Positions 51,943 through 61,109 of a stretch of 64,000 bases of DNA are shown here, one piece after another (the first letter of the stretch is position 1; each line of letters starts with the position of its first letter). Under the pieces are notes generated by a model, which ran no database searches, was not told the origin of the DNA, and was given only the letters and a program-made list of their open reading frames with translations. The position numbers were made by a program, and so were the translations under genes. The stretch covers positions 186,001 to 250,000 of the forward strand of contig NZ_JBKEIT010000004.1 in assembly GCF_046365375.1 (NCBI RefSeq), written 5' to 3'. This DNA is from Butyricimonas muris. GTDB lineage: Bacteria; Bacteroidota; Bacteroidia; Bacteroidales; Marinifilaceae.

Positions 51943-52087
51943 GAGTTAATGTTGAGAAGTTACAAGCAAAAATGTGGATATGGTTTGATGTTTTCGTGAG
52001 AGATGATATTTTATTTTTGCACGGGGGAAAAACACGAGATGCTGAAGTATGAAAATGACATATTGTGACGGAGTAATAGTTTTTTCT

Positions 52088-52095
52088 TATATTTG
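52088..52095 (+). promoter_or_regulatory. -7 promoter element TATATTTG for the FecI-like sigma gene
   Basis: TATATTTG matches TAnnTTTG, with a TTG about 22 bases upstream, and ends 25 bases before the ATG. The sigma gene therefore appears to be read by the housekeeping sigma factor. Confidence 0.55.
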
Positions 52096-52119
52096 TGATA
52101 TTATTAATTGGTGTGTACT

Positions 52120-52695
52120 ATGCACGAGAAGAATTATTTGCAGGAATTGAATCAGCGGGAAGATAAGGGCTGGAGGGCTTTTTATTCCGATTATTATGTG
52201 GCGTTATGTTCTTATGCCAATAGATTTTTGCGTATCCCTTCCGATGCCGAGGATGTAGTTCAAGAAACATGTGTCAAAATTTGGGAATCTGACAATAAAT
52301 TCGCGACCATGAAAGAATTTACATGGTACGTGTATAAGTCCGTGTACACGAATGCAATGTGTCATTTGCGGACAAAGAACCTTCACCGGAAGTTGCTGCA
52401 AAATTTGGAGCAGGAAGAGGTTGTTATGCCTGAGGCGGATTTTATATTGACTATTCGGGAAGAGTTGATTCGGCAATTGCACGTGTATATAGAGGAGTTA
52501 CCTAAAGAGGCGCAGAAGATTCTGAAGCTAAGTTTGGAAGGTATGTCCGGTAACGAGATTGCGGAAAAATTGAATATTAGCGTGCACACGGTGAAATCGC
52601 AGAAGAATAGAAGTTTTAAATATTTGCGGGAAAGATTGTCGCAATCTTATTATATATCATTGCTTTACGCTATTTTGTTCGAATCTTATTTTTAG
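52120..52695 (+). CDS. FecI-type ECF RNA polymerase sigma factor
   Basis: A 191-residue ECF sigma factor from ATG 52120; a TTG four codons earlier is less likely. Region 2 reads IPSDAEDVVQETCVKIWE and region 4 LPKEAQKILKLSLEGMSGNEIAEKLNISVHTVKSQKNRSFKYLRERL. It is followed by a FecR anti-sigma gene and a SusC with an N-terminal STN domain, the classical Bacteroidetes trans-envelope signalling set. Confidence 0.93.
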   Translation: MHEKNYLQELNQREDKGWRAFYSDYYVALCSYANRFLRIPSDAEDVVQETCVKIWESDNKFATMKEFTWYVYKSVYTNAMCHLRTKNLHRKLLQNLEQEEVVMPEADFILTIREELIRQLHVYIEELPKEAQKILKLSLEGMSGNEIAEKLNISVHTVKSQKNRSFKYLRERLSQSYYISLLYAILFESYF

Positions 52696-52778
52696 AATAA
52701 TCAAAAAATGTCACTTTTTTTTGCGTACCAAATTCGTTTCCATGCATTATATAGACAAAATGTGAAATACAGGTATGT

Positions 52779-53933
52779 ATGGAAAATGAATTTAGTTATA
52801 TTATTGAACTGTTTAGGAAATCGTATGGCGGGATTTTAACCCCGGGGGAACGGGAGGAGTTGGAACGGTTGTTGGAAAACGAGCAATTGCGACATGTTTG
52901 GGAAGAACTCGAACGGGGTGATTTGGCACGGGAAAGTGTGAGGAACGGGGATTTGTTTTCTTGTCAACGGGGATTTTCGGAATTCAAACGTCTTCGAAAA
53001 GTACGCAAATACAGGAAATTACGACAATATGTAGCTATAGGAGTCTCGGCGGCAGCCATTCTTCTCGCGGTAAATATGGTGTTCACGTGGTTGCCTTCTT
53101 TGAAGAAGAATGTAAAACAGAATTTGTTCGCCACGGTTCCGGATATATTTCCCGAGAGGAATAAGGCTTATTTGCTTTTGGGTTCCGGGGATACGGTGCG
53201 TGTGACGGGTGATAAAAAAGTATTTCAAGATAAGAACGGGGCACAGATCAAGTATGATAACGGTGCTTTGGCTTATTCTGCCGGGGAGGAGCCGGAAGAG
53301 GCCGTGTACAATACGCTGATGGTTCCCGTGGGAGGGGAGAGTATGGTGACGCTTGCGGATGGTTCTAAAGTGTGGTTGAATGCAGATACAAGGTTGAGAT
53401 ACCCGACTCATTTCACGGGGGACGAGCGGAGAGTGGAGCTGGAGGGAGAGGCCTATTTTGAGGTGAAACCGGGGAGCAGTCCTTTTATCGTTCACACGAG
53501 CGAGGGGGATGTCCGGGTGTTGGGGACTTCTTTCGGTGTTCGTTTTTTTGAAAAAGAAGGTATGTTGACCACGCTGGTATCCGGTAAGGTGCTTTACCGG
53601 GGACGGGACAGTGTTGTACTGGAACCGGGAGAACAGGTTGTTGTCACGGTAACGGGGGAGGTTCGAAAACGGGAAGTGGATGTGGACGAGTACGTGGGGT
53701 GGAAGAACGGGACGTACGTGTTTGACCGTCGTTCTTTGGAGGAGATCATGCGTGATCTGGAGCGTTGGTACGGGGTTAAGGTCGTGTTCGTGCAACCGGA
53801 ATTGGGTGCGTTACCTTTCACGGGGTATATAAAACGATATGATAAGATCAATACTTTCTTGAAATTGCTGGAAAGTACGGGAGAGTTGAGTTATAAAATA
53901 GAAGGTAAGAATATAATGTTGTATAAAAAATAA
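52779..53933 (+). CDS. FecR-type anti-sigma factor
   Basis: A 384-residue inner-membrane protein: a cytoplasmic N-terminal segment that binds the sigma factor, one transmembrane helix at about residues 87-108 (VAIGVSAAAILLAVNMVFTW), the periplasmic FecR domain (VPVGGESMVTLADGSKVWLNADTRLRYP) and a C-terminal DUF4974-type domain (GWKNGTYVFDRRSLEEIMRDLERWYGVKVVF). It passes the signal from the STN domain of the following SusC to the sigma factor. Confidence 0.94.
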   Translation: MENEFSYIIELFRKSYGGILTPGEREELERLLENEQLRHVWEELERGDLARESVRNGDLFSCQRGFSEFKRLRKVRKYRKLRQYVAIGVSAAAILLAVNMVFTWLPSLKKNVKQNLFATVPDIFPERNKAYLLLGSGDTVRVTGDKKVFQDKNGAQIKYDNGALAYSAGEEPEEAVYNTLMVPVGGESMVTLADGSKVWLNADTRLRYPTHFTGDERRVELEGEAYFEVKPGSSPFIVHTSEGDVRVLGTSFGVRFFEKEGMLTTLVSGKVLYRGRDSVVLEPGEQVVVTVTGEVRKREVDVDEYVGWKNGTYVFDRRSLEEIMRDLERWYGVKVVFVQPELGALPFTGYIKRYDKINTFLKLLESTGELSYKIEGKNIMLYKK

Positions 53934-53935
53934 AA

Positions 53936-53983
53936 CGGAAAGGGGAGATTTCGTTTTCCTAGGACTGATCTCCTTGCTTTCCG
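53936..53983 (+). terminator. Interrupted hairpin between fecR and susC, possible attenuator
   Basis: CGGAAA (53936-53941) pairs with TTTCCG (53978-53983) and GGAGAT (53944-53949) with ATCTCC (53968-53973), followed by CAATTTTATTA. It may partly end the sigma/anti-sigma transcript before SusC. Confidence 0.5.
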
Positions 53984-54016
53984 CAATTTTATTACTAATT
54001 AAATAATTCGCAATTT

Positions 54017-57000
54017 ATGGAAAAAAAACGTATCGAACAAACAATTCGAAAACCATTGCTATGTCGGCATCGAAAAATTTTGAATGTTATGAAGTGGAAG
54101 ATTTTGTTTATATTCTTTTTCAGTGTAAAATTGTCCGCGAGTAGTTTCTCGCAAGATGTGAAAGTTACGCTGGAACTGGAGCAGGTGAGCGTAAAGGAGT
54201 TCCTGAAAACTGTTCAGCAGCAGACGGGAATAAATTTTCTTTATAATGCCAATCTGATAGAGAGTATTGACCGGGTAAACGTGTACGCGAGGGATAAGGA
54301 GTTACGGCTTGTTTTGCAGGAAACTTTGAGTCCGATGGGATTAGTGTTTGTTTTCCAAGAGGGAACGGTTATTATCAAGAAAGCGGAGGAAAAGAAGCAA
54401 CCCAAGCAGAAGTTTGTGGTCGGGGTGGTTCGGGATGAAGTAAAGAATCCTCTGCCGGGTGTGACCGTGCAACTGAAAGGGTTGAACGTGGGTACAGCCA
54501 CGGATGCCCGTGGGTTTTACAGGATATATTTGCTCGACACGACGCGCAGTGCGGCATTGGTGTTTTCTTTCGTGGGTATGGAAACCAAGGTGGTGCAATA
54601 TAACGGGAGAGATACGATTGATGTTGTCTTGAAGGAGGATGCCAAGAATATAGATGAGGTTGTTGTCACGGGGTACCAAACGTTGAAGAAGCGTTCACAA
54701 GCGGGCTCGATCAGTACGGTGAAAGCGGAAGATTTGTTGTTGAACGGTTCGCAGACGTTGGAACAGGCGTTGCAAGGGAAGGTGCCGGGTATGATGGTGA
54801 TGAATAGAAGCGGTTTGACGGGAACCCGGCAACGGGTGAGAGTGAGGGGTACTTCCACTTTGCTGGGGAATGCCGAGCCGGTATGGGTGGTGGACGGTAT
54901 TATTCAGGAAGATCCCCTGCCATTTAAGTCGAATGATTTTAATAATCTGAATCAAGATAACATGGATATGATCAGGAACTTTGTGGGAGGCGCGATTTCT
55001 TGGTTGAACCCGAATGATATTGAAACGGTCACGGTGCTGAAAGATGCCGTGTCAACGGCTATTTACGGCGTGAAGGCGGCGAACGGCGTGATCGTGATTT
55101 CCACGAAGAAGGGAAAAGCGGGGCGGATGTCTGTAAGTTATACCGGTAATATGTCGGTTACTCCCCGGATGACTTATAACAGGTTGGAATTGATGAATTC
55201 CCAAGAGCGAGTGGCGGTGTCAAGAGAGGCTTACGAGAAAGGATTGGTTTTGGCGGATGGAGGAAATTATGATATTGGCTATACCGCTTTGGCTCTCGCT
55301 TACAAGAAACAACAGATTTCGTTGGATGAGTTTACAAAGGGAGCCAAGGAATTGGAAAAGAATAACACGGATTATTTTGATATTTTGTTCCGTAATGCTT
55401 TTAGCCATAATCATACGGTGAGTATATCCGGAGGTTCGGATAAATCAACTTATCACGCTTCTATCGGGATTAGTGATGTGAATAACACGGCGAAAGGAAA
55501 TGACCAGCTTCAGTATATGGCAAATATTTCGGCTGGAACAATTATGTGGGATTGTTTGTCTGTTAATTTTGCATTAGGCGCCAGTTATGCAGAAACAAAT
55601 GCTTTCGTGGGGGAAGACCCGTATTCTTATGCTAGCAAGACGAATCGGGCGATTAAATGTTATAACGAGGATGGAAGTCTTTTTTATTATAAGCATGAAG
55701 GGGATAGATTTTTATATAATATTGTGAATGAATTGGAGCAGAGTGGAAATAAGAATGCTTTGTCTACGTTTAATTCTAGTTTAGCTTTGCGATGGGCTAT
55801 TATCGATGGTTTGAGTTATAATTTTTCGTTAGGTTACAGTGTTTCTAACTCTACGGGGAATTCGTGGTACACGGAGCAATCACATTATATTTCCAAATTG
55901 AGGGGTTATAATTTCGAGGAGTATGCGGAAGGTACGGATAAGTACAAGCAATCGGGATTGCCTCATGGGGGTGAGTTGAATTCGACGCAAAATAAGAATG
56001 TGAATTGGACGATGAGAAACCAGATTGATTTCACGAAAGTGTTTAACAAGGTGCATTCGGTGAGTGTTGCTGCGGGACAAGAGATGAGAAGCGTGAAACA
56101 AGATGGATTCGAAAAGAAGGAGTACGGTTATTTGCATAGCCGGGGAAAGTTGTTCGTGAATATCCCGATAACGATAAATGGGACAGCTAATAGTTTGGTA
56201 AGAAATGCCCCAAAGGTTAAGGATACGGAGGAGAATTACATGTCGTTTTACGGGACGTTGAGTTACATGTACGACAATCGTTATGCGTTGAATGCTAGTG
56301 TGAGAATGGATGCGTCGAACCGGTTCGGGCAGGATAAGAGTACCCGTTATTTACCGATTTGGTCGGTTGGTGCCAGATGGAATTTAGGTAGCGAGCATTT
56401 CTTGGAGCATCAGAATTTGTTGAGTGACATGGTATTTCGTTTTTCTTATGGCTGGCAAGGAAATGTTGTCACGAGCGTAAGTCCGGATTTAATTGCTAAG
56501 ATTAACGTGTCGGATTCGGACGGATATGTTTTGACGGTAGAGAATTTACCAGCTCCTGATTTGAAATGGGAGAAGGTGCAGAATTTGACATTGGGTATCG
56601 ATTACAGTTTATTTAGCAATAAAATTCACGGGAGCTTCGATTATTATAGGAAAAAAACGAAAGATATGATTGTAAACCGGGAGGTTCCTTACGTGAATGG
56701 AGTAGAGGCACGTCCAATAAATGGAGGTGAGATGACAAATTCAGGATGGGATTTGGGTGTTAGTTTTATTCCTGTTAGGACGAAGGATTTGACGGTATCG
56801 GTTGGTTTAACTACCGGTAAAGTGTATAATGAGGTGAAGTCCAAGATTGATCCCACTGGAGCTTGGGATGAGGCGGTGAGTGGAAATTTGAATCAAAAGG
56901 GGTATCCTGTTTCCAGTTTTTGGGCTTTCCGTTTTGTTGGTTTGGATCCGGTGCATGGGGGACCGTTGTTTGATATGGAAGGGGCAGAGTTGGAAGATGC

Positions 57001-57571
57001 TTCGAGGGATGCTACTCTTTACATGGATTATGCCGGTAAGATGGAACCGGATTTTACAGCCGGATTGTCGTTGAATGTTAGTTACAAGACATTTACGTTA
57101 TCAACGAGTTTTTACTTGAGTTTGGGAAATCAACAATTTTTGGCACCGATTATGACTTCTACGTATGATGGTATACCCAGTGAATACGAGAATATGTCGA
57201 AAGAATGGATAAAACGGTGGCGTCAACCGGGAGATGAGAAGAAAACAAGTGTACCTTCGTTACCAGACAAGGTGACTAGTGCAAAACAGATGACGTTTGG
57301 AGATAAGGAGTTTTATCCTTACGAAATGTATGGTTACTCGACAGCTCGCGTGGTGGATGCGTGGTTTTTGAAGTGTAGTAATATCGCTCTGTCTTACACG
57401 GTGCCAAACAAGAGGTTGCCGAGTATATTACAAAATTTGAGTGTGAATTGTTCGATTACGAATCCTTTTGAGATTGTGAGTAAGGATTTTATGGGACGAG
57501 ATCCAGAAGTGGCGTTGGGAAGTCAACCTTTGTCCACAACTGTATCTTTGGGTGTTAGTGTAAGTTTCTAA
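54017..57571 (+). CDS. SusC/RagA TonB-dependent outer-membrane transporter with STN signalling domain
   Basis: An 1184-residue receptor. A basic N-terminal extension precedes the signal sequence (MKWKILFIFFFSVKLSASSFSQ from Met25). It then has an STN domain (about 50-120: VTLELEQVSVKEFLKTVQQQTGINFLYNANLI), a carboxypeptidase-regulatory-like domain (135-215), the plug with DEVVVTGYQTLKKRSQAGSISTVKAEDLL, and a 22-strand barrel ending in an aromatic residue (VSLGVSVSF). The STN domain marks it as a transducer to FecR/FecI upstream. The substrate is unknown; SusD follows 16 bases later. Confidence 0.96.
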   Translation: MEKKRIEQTIRKPLLCRHRKILNVMKWKILFIFFFSVKLSASSFSQDVKVTLELEQVSVKEFLKTVQQQTGINFLYNANLIESIDRVNVYARDKELRLVLQETLSPMGLVFVFQEGTVIIKKAEEKKQPKQKFVVGVVRDEVKNPLPGVTVQLKGLNVGTATDARGFYRIYLLDTTRSAALVFSFVGMETKVVQYNGRDTIDVVLKEDAKNIDEVVVTGYQTLKKRSQAGSISTVKAEDLLLNGSQTLEQALQGKVPGMMVMNRSGLTGTRQRVRVRGTSTLLGNAEPVWVVDGIIQEDPLPFKSNDFNNLNQDNMDMIRNFVGGAISWLNPNDIETVTVLKDAVSTAIYGVKAANGVIVISTKKGKAGRMSVSYTGNMSVTPRMTYNRLELMNSQERVAVSREAYEKGLVLADGGNYDIGYTALALAYKKQQISLDEFTKGAKELEKNNTDYFDILFRNAFSHNHTVSISGGSDKSTYHASIGISDVNNTAKGNDQLQYMANISAGTIMWDCLSVNFALGASYAETNAFVGEDPYSYASKTNRAIKCYNEDGSLFYYKHEGDRFLYNIVNELEQSGNKNALSTFNSSLALRWAIIDGLSYNFSLGYSVSNSTGNSWYTEQSHYISKLRGYNFEEYAEGTDKYKQSGLPHGGELNSTQNKNVNWTMRNQIDFTKVFNKVHSVSVAAGQEMRSVKQDGFEKKEYGYLHSRGKLFVNIPITINGTANSLVRNAPKVKDTEENYMSFYGTLSYMYDNRYALNASVRMDASNRFGQDKSTRYLPIWSVGARWNLGSEHFLEHQNLLSDMVFRFSYGWQGNVVTSVSPDLIAKINVSDSDGYVLTVENLPAPDLKWEKVQNLTLGIDYSLFSNKIHGSFDYYRKKTKDMIVNREVPYVNGVEARPINGGEMTNSGWDLGVSFIPVRTKDLTVSVGLTTGKVYNEVKSKIDPTGAWDEAVSGNLNQKGYPVSSFWAFRFVGLDPVHGGPLFDMEGAELEDASRDATLYMDYAGKMEPDFTAGLSLNVSYKTFTLSTSFYLSLGNQQFLAPIMTSTYDGIPSEYENMSKEWIKRWRQPGDEKKTSVPSLPDKVTSAKQMTFGDKEFYPYEMYGYSTARVVDAWFLKCSNIALSYTVPNKRLPSILQNLSVNCSITNPFEIVSKDFMGRDPEVALGSQPLSTTVSLGVSVSF

Positions 57572-57587
57572 ATTAATAATAACGAGT

Positions 57588-59096
57588 ATGAAAATAAGTA
57601 CACTGCTGATATTGGGATTTGTCTCACTGTTTTTAAGTGGGTGTGATGGTTTTTTGGAAGAGAAGAGTCAGGATGAAGTGCGTCCTTCTACCGTGACGGA
57701 TATGGAGAAAATTTTACTGGGGGACGCTTATTTTTCAAAGGCTGATGGTTTGTTATTCAATTACGGTACGGATATTTTCTCGGATGATATGATGAATAAT
57801 GCCGTTATTGATAGTAAGGATCAACGAAAGAAGGATTTGGCTCCTCGTTTCCGCTGGGAAAGAGATATGTTTGACGAATCTTGTGGTTATGAAGATTTGA
57901 GTTTCTGGAAGATTCCTTACGAGCGTATAAAAGGGTGTAATTTGGTTATTGAATATATGCCTAATATGCAGGGGGATGAGAGGAAACGGGAGCATATTAT
58001 TGGTGAAGCTCACGTGTTGAGGGGGTATTATTATATGTTTTTGGTGAATTGTTTCGGGTGGGCTTATAATTACGGTGATCCGGTGGAAAATTTAGGTGTG
58101 CCATTGAAGTTGATTTCCGGGGTGACGGAAGAGTTGTTCACGCGTAATACGGTAGCGGAGGTGTACGAGCAAATAGAGAAGGACTTGTTAAAGGGGATTC
58201 AGTTGATGGAGGAAAATACTATGGAGTTTTATTTTAATCGTTTGAATGCTGCGGCGGGATACGCTTTGCTGACTAGAATGTACGTATATATGGGAGATTG
58301 GGATAACGTGGTGAGGTATGCTAATAAGGTGTTGAAAATGAGACCGGAATTATTGAATTTGAGTAAGCAACAAGTAAACCCGTGGTCTTCTTTCTCGGTT
58401 TATGTAGATGTTTGTCCCACAGAGATTTTGTGGGGAATGTCTTGGGATGCGGAGAATAGTTATAATACATGGGGAGATGTAGCACCGTATACTCCATCGA
58501 ATGATTTGATCGCTGTATTCCAGCAAGATGTGGATAGAGGAGTAGTAGATATACGCGGGGATTGGAAAAATAACCTAAATGCTTATTTAAAGGGAGGGAA
58601 TATGAAGGTATGGCCCTCTGGTGGAATGCGTTCAATGTGTACGTGGGTGGATAAAGGTCGTATGTCATCGTTAGCGTATAATGGTGGTATTCGTACGGGA
58701 GAGATGTATATTAGCCGCGCTGAAGCGTATTGTCAGAAGTATTTGAAATCTGGTAACACGAGCGATGCAGAGAAAGCATTGGAAGATTTGAATACTTTAC
58801 GGTATAATCGTTTTTACGAGGGATATGTTGAGAAGAAAATGTCTGATTTTGCGAGTGCGGAAGAGTTGTTGAGTTTTTGTTGGAGAGAGCGTCGGAGGGA
58901 ATTGTGTGGCGAAGGTAATCACCGTTGGTTTGATTTGAAACGTCAGGGAATGCCGGAAATCAAGCATGTTTTCGTGGATAATACCACAGGTGAAGGGACT
59001 ACTTACACCTTAATGAAGGAGGATAAGCGTTATTTGTTGCCGATACCCCGTAAGGAGATTGATAGATGTCCTACATTGAAACAGAATCAATATTAA
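57588..59096 (+). CDS. SusD/RagB-family nutrient-binding lipoprotein
   Basis: A 502-residue outer-membrane lipoprotein (LFLSGC, Cys19) that forms the lid of the preceding SusC channel. It has the SusD helical core (GEAHVLRGYYYMFLVNCFGWAYNYGDPVENLGVPL) and the C-terminal ERRRELCGEGNHRWFDLKRQGMP block. It is related to the SusD at the start of the window; both end in LLPIPRKEID/LQIPQKEL-type sequences. Confidence 0.95.
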   Translation: MKISTLLILGFVSLFLSGCDGFLEEKSQDEVRPSTVTDMEKILLGDAYFSKADGLLFNYGTDIFSDDMMNNAVIDSKDQRKKDLAPRFRWERDMFDESCGYEDLSFWKIPYERIKGCNLVIEYMPNMQGDERKREHIIGEAHVLRGYYYMFLVNCFGWAYNYGDPVENLGVPLKLISGVTEELFTRNTVAEVYEQIEKDLLKGIQLMEENTMEFYFNRLNAAAGYALLTRMYVYMGDWDNVVRYANKVLKMRPELLNLSKQQVNPWSSFSVYVDVCPTEILWGMSWDAENSYNTWGDVAPYTPSNDLIAVFQQDVDRGVVDIRGDWKNNLNAYLKGGNMKVWPSGGMRSMCTWVDKGRMSSLAYNGGIRTGEMYISRAEAYCQKYLKSGNTSDAEKALEDLNTLRYNRFYEGYVEKKMSDFASAEELLSFCWRERRRELCGEGNHRWFDLKRQGMPEIKHVFVDNTTGEGTTYTLMKEDKRYLLPIPRKEIDRCPTLKQNQY

Positions 59097-59112
59097 TGAA
59101 TGAAGATATGTT

Positions 59113-60066
59113 ATGAAAATGAAGTATATTTTTTTAGGATTAGTATGGTTGTCCGTTATAGGATGTTATGATGAAGACGATATTGTGGTAGATGATAAGC
59201 AGGAGTTGACGTACGCATTGGGAGTTGGGCATGATTATGATGAGATTTTGCACGAATGGCATAATAAGTACGGTTTTTACCCGTTGTATGTATTTACGGA
59301 CAGAGATATTTATTGGAATAATACGATATGGGATAATCCTAATCTGGATGTTTGGAAAGGGAAATGTTTAGGACGTCCGGGAGATCCGGATTATGTCGGT
59401 AAACAGGTTGATTTGCTCGGAAAGGTCTTTATGGAGATTTATCCTGATGAATTGTTGAAGCATTTCCCGTTGAAGATGTTGTTGTGTCGAGATTTGTACG
59501 AAACGAAATATGCCGTAACCTATGATCCGGTTGCTGGGGCTTGGCTTCCTGGGTATGATTCGACAGCTATATGGACATATCGGGGCTATGATTTTATAGC
59601 GGTAAACGGAGCAAGCAAGCAGATGGAGGAGATGACGATGGATGATAAGTGTGATTTGCAAACTTCGTTGAATGCAACTTTCTTGGAATATTTGGGAGTG
59701 AAAGGAGTACTTACCGCTCCCGAGGAATTTTTTGAAGTATCGGATTATTGGTACGAATATCTTAGGGGAGATGATCTTTTTGAACAAGGGTATATCATGG
59801 ATGTGTTGGTGGATGGGGATGAGGAGGAATCTCAAAAGGCAGATTTTGCCTCGTATATAAAGTTGGCCGCTTATAATATGGCAACTTTGAAAAATTCTCC
59901 GGATAAAAGTTTGGACGGAGATTCGCGGCCTTCGTGGGTAGGAGCTTTGAATCCAGAGGAGCGGGACGTGAACGGGCTGTGCGGGAGGAAATATGAAATC
60001 GTGATACGTTATTTGAAAAGTTTGGGGATCGATACGGGTAAATTGCAGTATCCGGTTCTGGATTAG
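59113..60066 (+). CDS. SusD-associated metallopeptidase-like lipoprotein without zinc motif
   Basis: A 317-residue lipoprotein (SVIGC, Cys18) with the same position and layout as the protein at 1294-2259: acidic N-terminus, HEWHNKYGFYPLYVF, KMLLCRDLYETKYAV, then LNATFLEYLGVKGVLTAPEEFFEVSDYW where active relatives have HExxH, then DFASYIKLAAY and a closing KYEIVIRYLKSLGID. The two are only distantly similar, but the plan is shared. I infer a loss-of-catalysis member of the putative zinc-binding metallopeptidase family that helps SusCD capture ligand. Confidence 0.7.
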   Translation: MKMKYIFLGLVWLSVIGCYDEDDIVVDDKQELTYALGVGHDYDEILHEWHNKYGFYPLYVFTDRDIYWNNTIWDNPNLDVWKGKCLGRPGDPDYVGKQVDLLGKVFMEIYPDELLKHFPLKMLLCRDLYETKYAVTYDPVAGAWLPGYDSTAIWTYRGYDFIAVNGASKQMEEMTMDDKCDLQTSLNATFLEYLGVKGVLTAPEEFFEVSDYWYEYLRGDDLFEQGYIMDVLVDGDEEESQKADFASYIKLAAYNMATLKNSPDKSLDGDSRPSWVGALNPEERDVNGLCGRKYEIVIRYLKSLGIDTGKLQYPVLD

Positions 60067-60092
60067 ACGAGTGTTTTTGTTTAAATGATCGT

Positions 60093-60126
60093 GTTATCCC
60101 GGAGGGCGGTTGTCCGTCGGGATAAC
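60093..60126 (+). terminator. Hairpin between the SusCD unit and the ABC genes
   Basis: The arms GTTATCCCG and CGGGATAAC pair perfectly, with a GC-rich inner loop, and are followed by ATTTAG. The short T run makes a weak terminator; partial read-through into the ABC genes is plausible. Confidence 0.5.
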
Positions 60127-60158
60127 ATTTAGAGAGTGTTGTATGTAAATTTTTATGT

Positions 60159-61088
60159 ATGTTGGAAGATGCTATAATAAAAGTGGAACATTTGTCGCAT
60201 CGTTATGATGTCCAGTGGGCGGTGCGGGATGTTAATTTTGAGATTACTCAAAAGGGGATATACGGTTTGTTGGGTTCCAACGGTGCCGGAAAGTCTACTA
60301 TCATGAATATTATATGTGGTGTGATAAAACCCACGGAAGGCGTTGTGCTGGTCAAAGGAACGGATATAACGAGAGATCCCACGGGGGTAAAATGTCATAT
60401 CGGTTTTTTACCCCAGAAACCGCCTTTGTATGATGAATTAACCGTGGAGGAGTATTTGACTCATGCCGCCGAGTTGCGATGTGTTCCCGATAGGGAAGTG
60501 AAAGAGGCCGTGTCCGATGTTATGGGGTTATGTGCTATATCTCATTTCCGGAAACGGTTGATCAAGAATCTTTCCGGAGGGTATCAGCAACGCGTGGGAA
60601 TAGCGCAGGCGATTATTCATAAGCCGGATATCGTTATTTTTGATGAACCTACCAATGGATTGGACCCGAACCAGATACTGGATATCCGTCGATTGATTAA
60701 AGGAATCGCGGAGGAACATACGGTCATCCTTTCAACCCATATATTGTCGGAGGTGCAGGCTATTTGTGATTATATTTTTATGATTGACGCGGGACAGGTC
60801 GTGTTTACCGGTAGCGTGAATGATTTTGATAATTATATTCTTCCCAGCACGATATATGTAGATTTCACGGAGGAAATACCCGGGGATAAATTGAAGCATA
60901 TACCGGGAGTGTTGCAGGTGGAACACGTGGAAAAGAATCGTTACCGGATACGTTTTTCCGATGCTAACGAGGTGATGGAGCATCTCGTGGAAGAGGCTGC
61001 CGCTAATTGTTGGCATATGTGTGAGATGAGGTTGGAGAAAATTTCTCTTGATCATGTTTTTGCCGAATTGTCTAAAAAGAAACGTTAG
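60159..61088 (+). CDS. ABC transporter ATP-binding protein (GldA-like), copy 1
   Basis: A 309-residue ATPase with Walker A GSNGAGKST, the Q-loop in GFLPQKPPLYDEL, the ABC signature LSGGYQQRVG, and Walker B IVIFDEPTNGLDPNQ. The C-terminal 90 residues form the regulatory tail seen in GldA/NatA-type ATPases. It works with the permease-GldG fusion 21 bases downstream. A close paralogue (start at 63427) lies on the other side of that permease. Confidence 0.93.
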   Translation: MLEDAIIKVEHLSHRYDVQWAVRDVNFEITQKGIYGLLGSNGAGKSTIMNIICGVIKPTEGVVLVKGTDITRDPTGVKCHIGFLPQKPPLYDELTVEEYLTHAAELRCVPDREVKEAVSDVMGLCAISHFRKRLIKNLSGGYQQRVGIAQAIIHKPDIVIFDEPTNGLDPNQILDIRRLIKGIAEEHTVILSTHILSEVQAICDYIFMIDAGQVVFTGSVNDFDNYILPSTIYVDFTEEIPGDKLKHIPGVLQVEHVEKNRYRIRFSDANEVMEHLVEEAAANCWHMCEMRLEKISLDHVFAELSKKKR

Positions 61089-61109
61089 TCAAAATTAAAG
61101 AAGAAAATT

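Noticed and set aside
53019..53795. 258-codon minus-strand ORF inside the FecR gene
   Set aside because: It is a reverse-frame shadow of a clear FecR protein. Its sequence is rich in His, Arg and Pro with no family-like motif.
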